Below are positions 62,730-64,000 of a stretch of DNA of 64,000 nt, piece by piece. Numbering within the stretch: the first letter of the stretch is position 1; each line of letters opens with the position of its first letter. Under the pieces are notes generated by a model. The model did no database searches. It was not told where the DNA came from and saw nothing but the letters and a program-made list of their open reading frames with translations. This DNA comes from Rhodocytophaga aerolata (GTDB lineage: Bacteria > Bacteroidota > Bacteroidia > Cytophagales > 172606-1), in the NCBI RefSeq assembly GCF_030503435.1, contig NZ_JAUKPO010000004.1:310001-374000 (forward strand), written 5' to 3'. A program made the position numbers and the translations under genes.

Positions 62730-64000
62730 TTATTCTACTTCTGAGTAATTTTTTACCATCTCTAATACCGCATCCGGGAAGGTTTTCTGTTTCTTCACGG
62801 CATTTTGTTGGTTCACTTCTACCCGGATAGCTTTTAAACCTTGTACGCCTTGCAAATCCTCCAGCTCTACCCGCTCAATGTGGCCAGTCAGGTAGTTTAT
62901 TTCCTGCAAGTACTCTATATAGTTATTGTATTCCATGGCTTCATTGAGCTGAGAATAGATAATAACAATCTTACCAGGCTGCGTTAAGCGTTCATTTGTC
63001 CCTTTGATCATGGCTTTGTCTATCCGCTTTTTAACAATTTCATAGCGGATATTGTAGGCACCATCCACATCGAAATGCCGTTCGTCCATCCGGAAGCGGA
63101 TAGACAAAGGGAGACTATGTACCAGAATGAGTTGAGTGGTTTCTAAGGGTATCTTCAGCCTGGATTGCAACGCCCTGGTTCTGCGGGCTATTTCGCACAT
63201 GGTAATTAATTGCCATAACCGCATATTTTTCAGGTAAATGGGATCAAAATTTCCTTCCTCTACCAAAGAGGCTCCCATGTACATGTTATATTCTATGCCA
63301 TCGGTTTTGTATTTCTCAAAATAATGCGGAAACATTGCCTGGGCTTTGGCTTCTTCTTCTTCTATATAGGCAGACAGCGTTTCATTAATTAAAGTTAAGC
63401 TTTCTTCAAAATCTTTTCTGCGCTGATATACCACACCCAGGCCCGGATCTAAGCTTTGCGTATATTTCTCTGCATATGGTTGAAGAGAAGGATGCGCAGC
63501 CACCAGATGCTTAATAACAGGCTCAAACTCTCTTTTGAGAAACTCATGAACTGTAGTTTCTGCATCGGAAAGCAAGCTGTTTTTAATACGGGCAATGTGT
63601 TTGGTAATACTAAAATTCAGTTTCTCAAAAATGGGCAGTGGCTGTAACACCAGTACTTCTTTCATAAACTCTTTGGCCAGGGTAAGCTGGGTAGTAAGGT
63701 CATGCTGGATCGCTTTGTTCCGTTCCACAGAAGAATGCCGGATATCAGAAGCGCCATATAAAGGATATACCTCTGGAAATACAATTGGCTCAATTTGGGC
63801 AGCTTCCTCTTTCTGCTGCTTTTCTAATAAGTTCATAGCTGCCTCCACAAACCGCCATTCTACGGTTGGATGGATAGCCGTAAACTTTTCTTTAATAATG
63901 GCTTCAATTTTGGTTTTACGTTCCGTAAAACTTTGCTGTACGGCCAGGGCAAACAAAGGCAATAGCTCCGTTAAGCGCATGATGCTTAAAGAATTCAGAT
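62730..64000 (-). CDS. C-terminal part of a conserved Bacteroidota protein (5'-truncated by window)
   Basis: The visible frame runs 416 residues from an ATG at 63980, but it continues without a stop to the window edge. The six codons before that ATG read L-N-S-L-S-I, so the ATG is probably internal. The sequence is soluble and helical, with conserved-looking PEVYPLYGASDIRHSSVERNKAIQHDL and SLPLSIRFRMDERHFDVDGAYNIRYEIVKKRIDKA. These recall the long GAF-domain-containing proteins (about 750-800 residues) common in Cytophagales. The GAF part would lie beyond the window. Function unknown. Confidence 0.7.
   Translation of the reverse strand, partial: LNSLSIMRLTELLPLFALAVQQSFTERKTKIEAIIKEKFTAIHPTVEWRFVEAAMNLLEKQQKEEAAQIEPIVFPEVYPLYGASDIRHSSVERNKAIQHDLTTQLTLAKEFMKEVLVLQPLPIFEKLNFSITKHIARIKNSLLSDAETTVHEFLKREFEPVIKHLVAAHPSLQPYAEKYTQSLDPGLGVVYQRRKDFEESLTLINETLSAYIEEEEAKAQAMFPHYFEKYKTDGIEYNMYMGASLVEEGNFDPIYLKNMRLWQLITMCEIARRTRALQSRLKIPLETTQLILVHSLPLSIRFRMDERHFDVDGAYNIRYEIVKKRIDKAMIKGTNERLTQPGKIVIIYSQLNEAMEYNNYIEYLQEINYLTGHIERVELEDLQGVQGLKAIRVEVNQQNAVKKQKTFPDAVLEMVKNYSEVE

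Overview
The window looks like ordinary chromosome from a member of the Bacteroidota, most likely the order Cytophagales. Supporting signs are moderate GC, almost no Shine-Dalgarno sequences, promoter-like TACCTTTG (-7, TAnnTTTG class) motifs, a TonB-dependent receptor with a carboxypeptidase-like N-terminal domain, many Sec/lipoprotein signal peptides, a PafA-type phosphatase, and long PAS/CHASE3 sensor kinases with stand-alone response regulators. I saw no rRNA, tRNA, CRISPR array, transposase, integrase or phage gene. About 52 protein genes are supported.

Layout. 0-5.7 kb: GNAT acetyltransferase, then the acetate pathway (pta then ackA, minus strand), an exported Gfo/Idh/MocA oxidoreductase and a small unknown. 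6.3-14.2 kb: glycosyltransferase, unknown lipoprotein, second Gfo/Idh/MocA oxidoreductase, Ca2+/Na+ exchanger, PafA-like phosphatase, small membrane proteins. 14.2-22.3 kb: a signalling block of three sensor kinases and two single-domain receivers. 22.7-29.5 kb: cell-envelope and nutrient genes (M49-like lipoprotein, TonB receptor, lipoprotein aldose epimerase, small DMT-type protein, Asp-box lipoprotein). 29.6-36.5 kb: another receiver, bestrophin, toast-rack-like protein, metallo-beta-lactamase-fold hydrolase, UbiA-like membrane protein, unknowns. 36.6-46.3 kb: polA, an RsbQ-like hydrolase coupled to a PAS hybrid kinase, a protein resembling the Pol III psi subunit, a DUF3124 lipoprotein, and a CPA2 antiporter. 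46.5-48.5 kb: a small accessory patch with integron-cassette-like architecture. 48.6-54.6 kb: the 2-oxoglutarate dehydrogenase genes sucA-odhB-lpdA. 55-58.9 kb: Tat-type amine oxidase, OmpA protein, three-domain stress protein. 59-64 kb: mnmH, pdxJ, YqeY-like, CvpA-like, an unknown, and a conserved protein running off the right edge.

How the genes fit together. Central metabolism is represented by sucA-odhB-lpdA (TCA cycle) and pta-ackA (acetyl-CoA/acetate). The signalling genes probably form phosphorelays in which membrane CHASE3 kinases pass phosphate to the Rcp1-like receivers. The hydrolase/hybrid-kinase pair recalls RsbQ-RsbP, with a kinase in place of the phosphatase.

The most unusual feature is at 46.9-48.42 kb. 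A 471-bp gene there is bracketed by inverted 7-mers (GTTATGC/GCATAAC), its stop codon lies inside one of them, and it is followed by a ~150-bp foldable element ending in an AGCTAAC/GTTAGCT box. This is the layout expected of an integron gene cassette with an attC site, but no integrase is visible. The next gene in the patch resembles the kinase domain of mobile-element polyvalent proteins.
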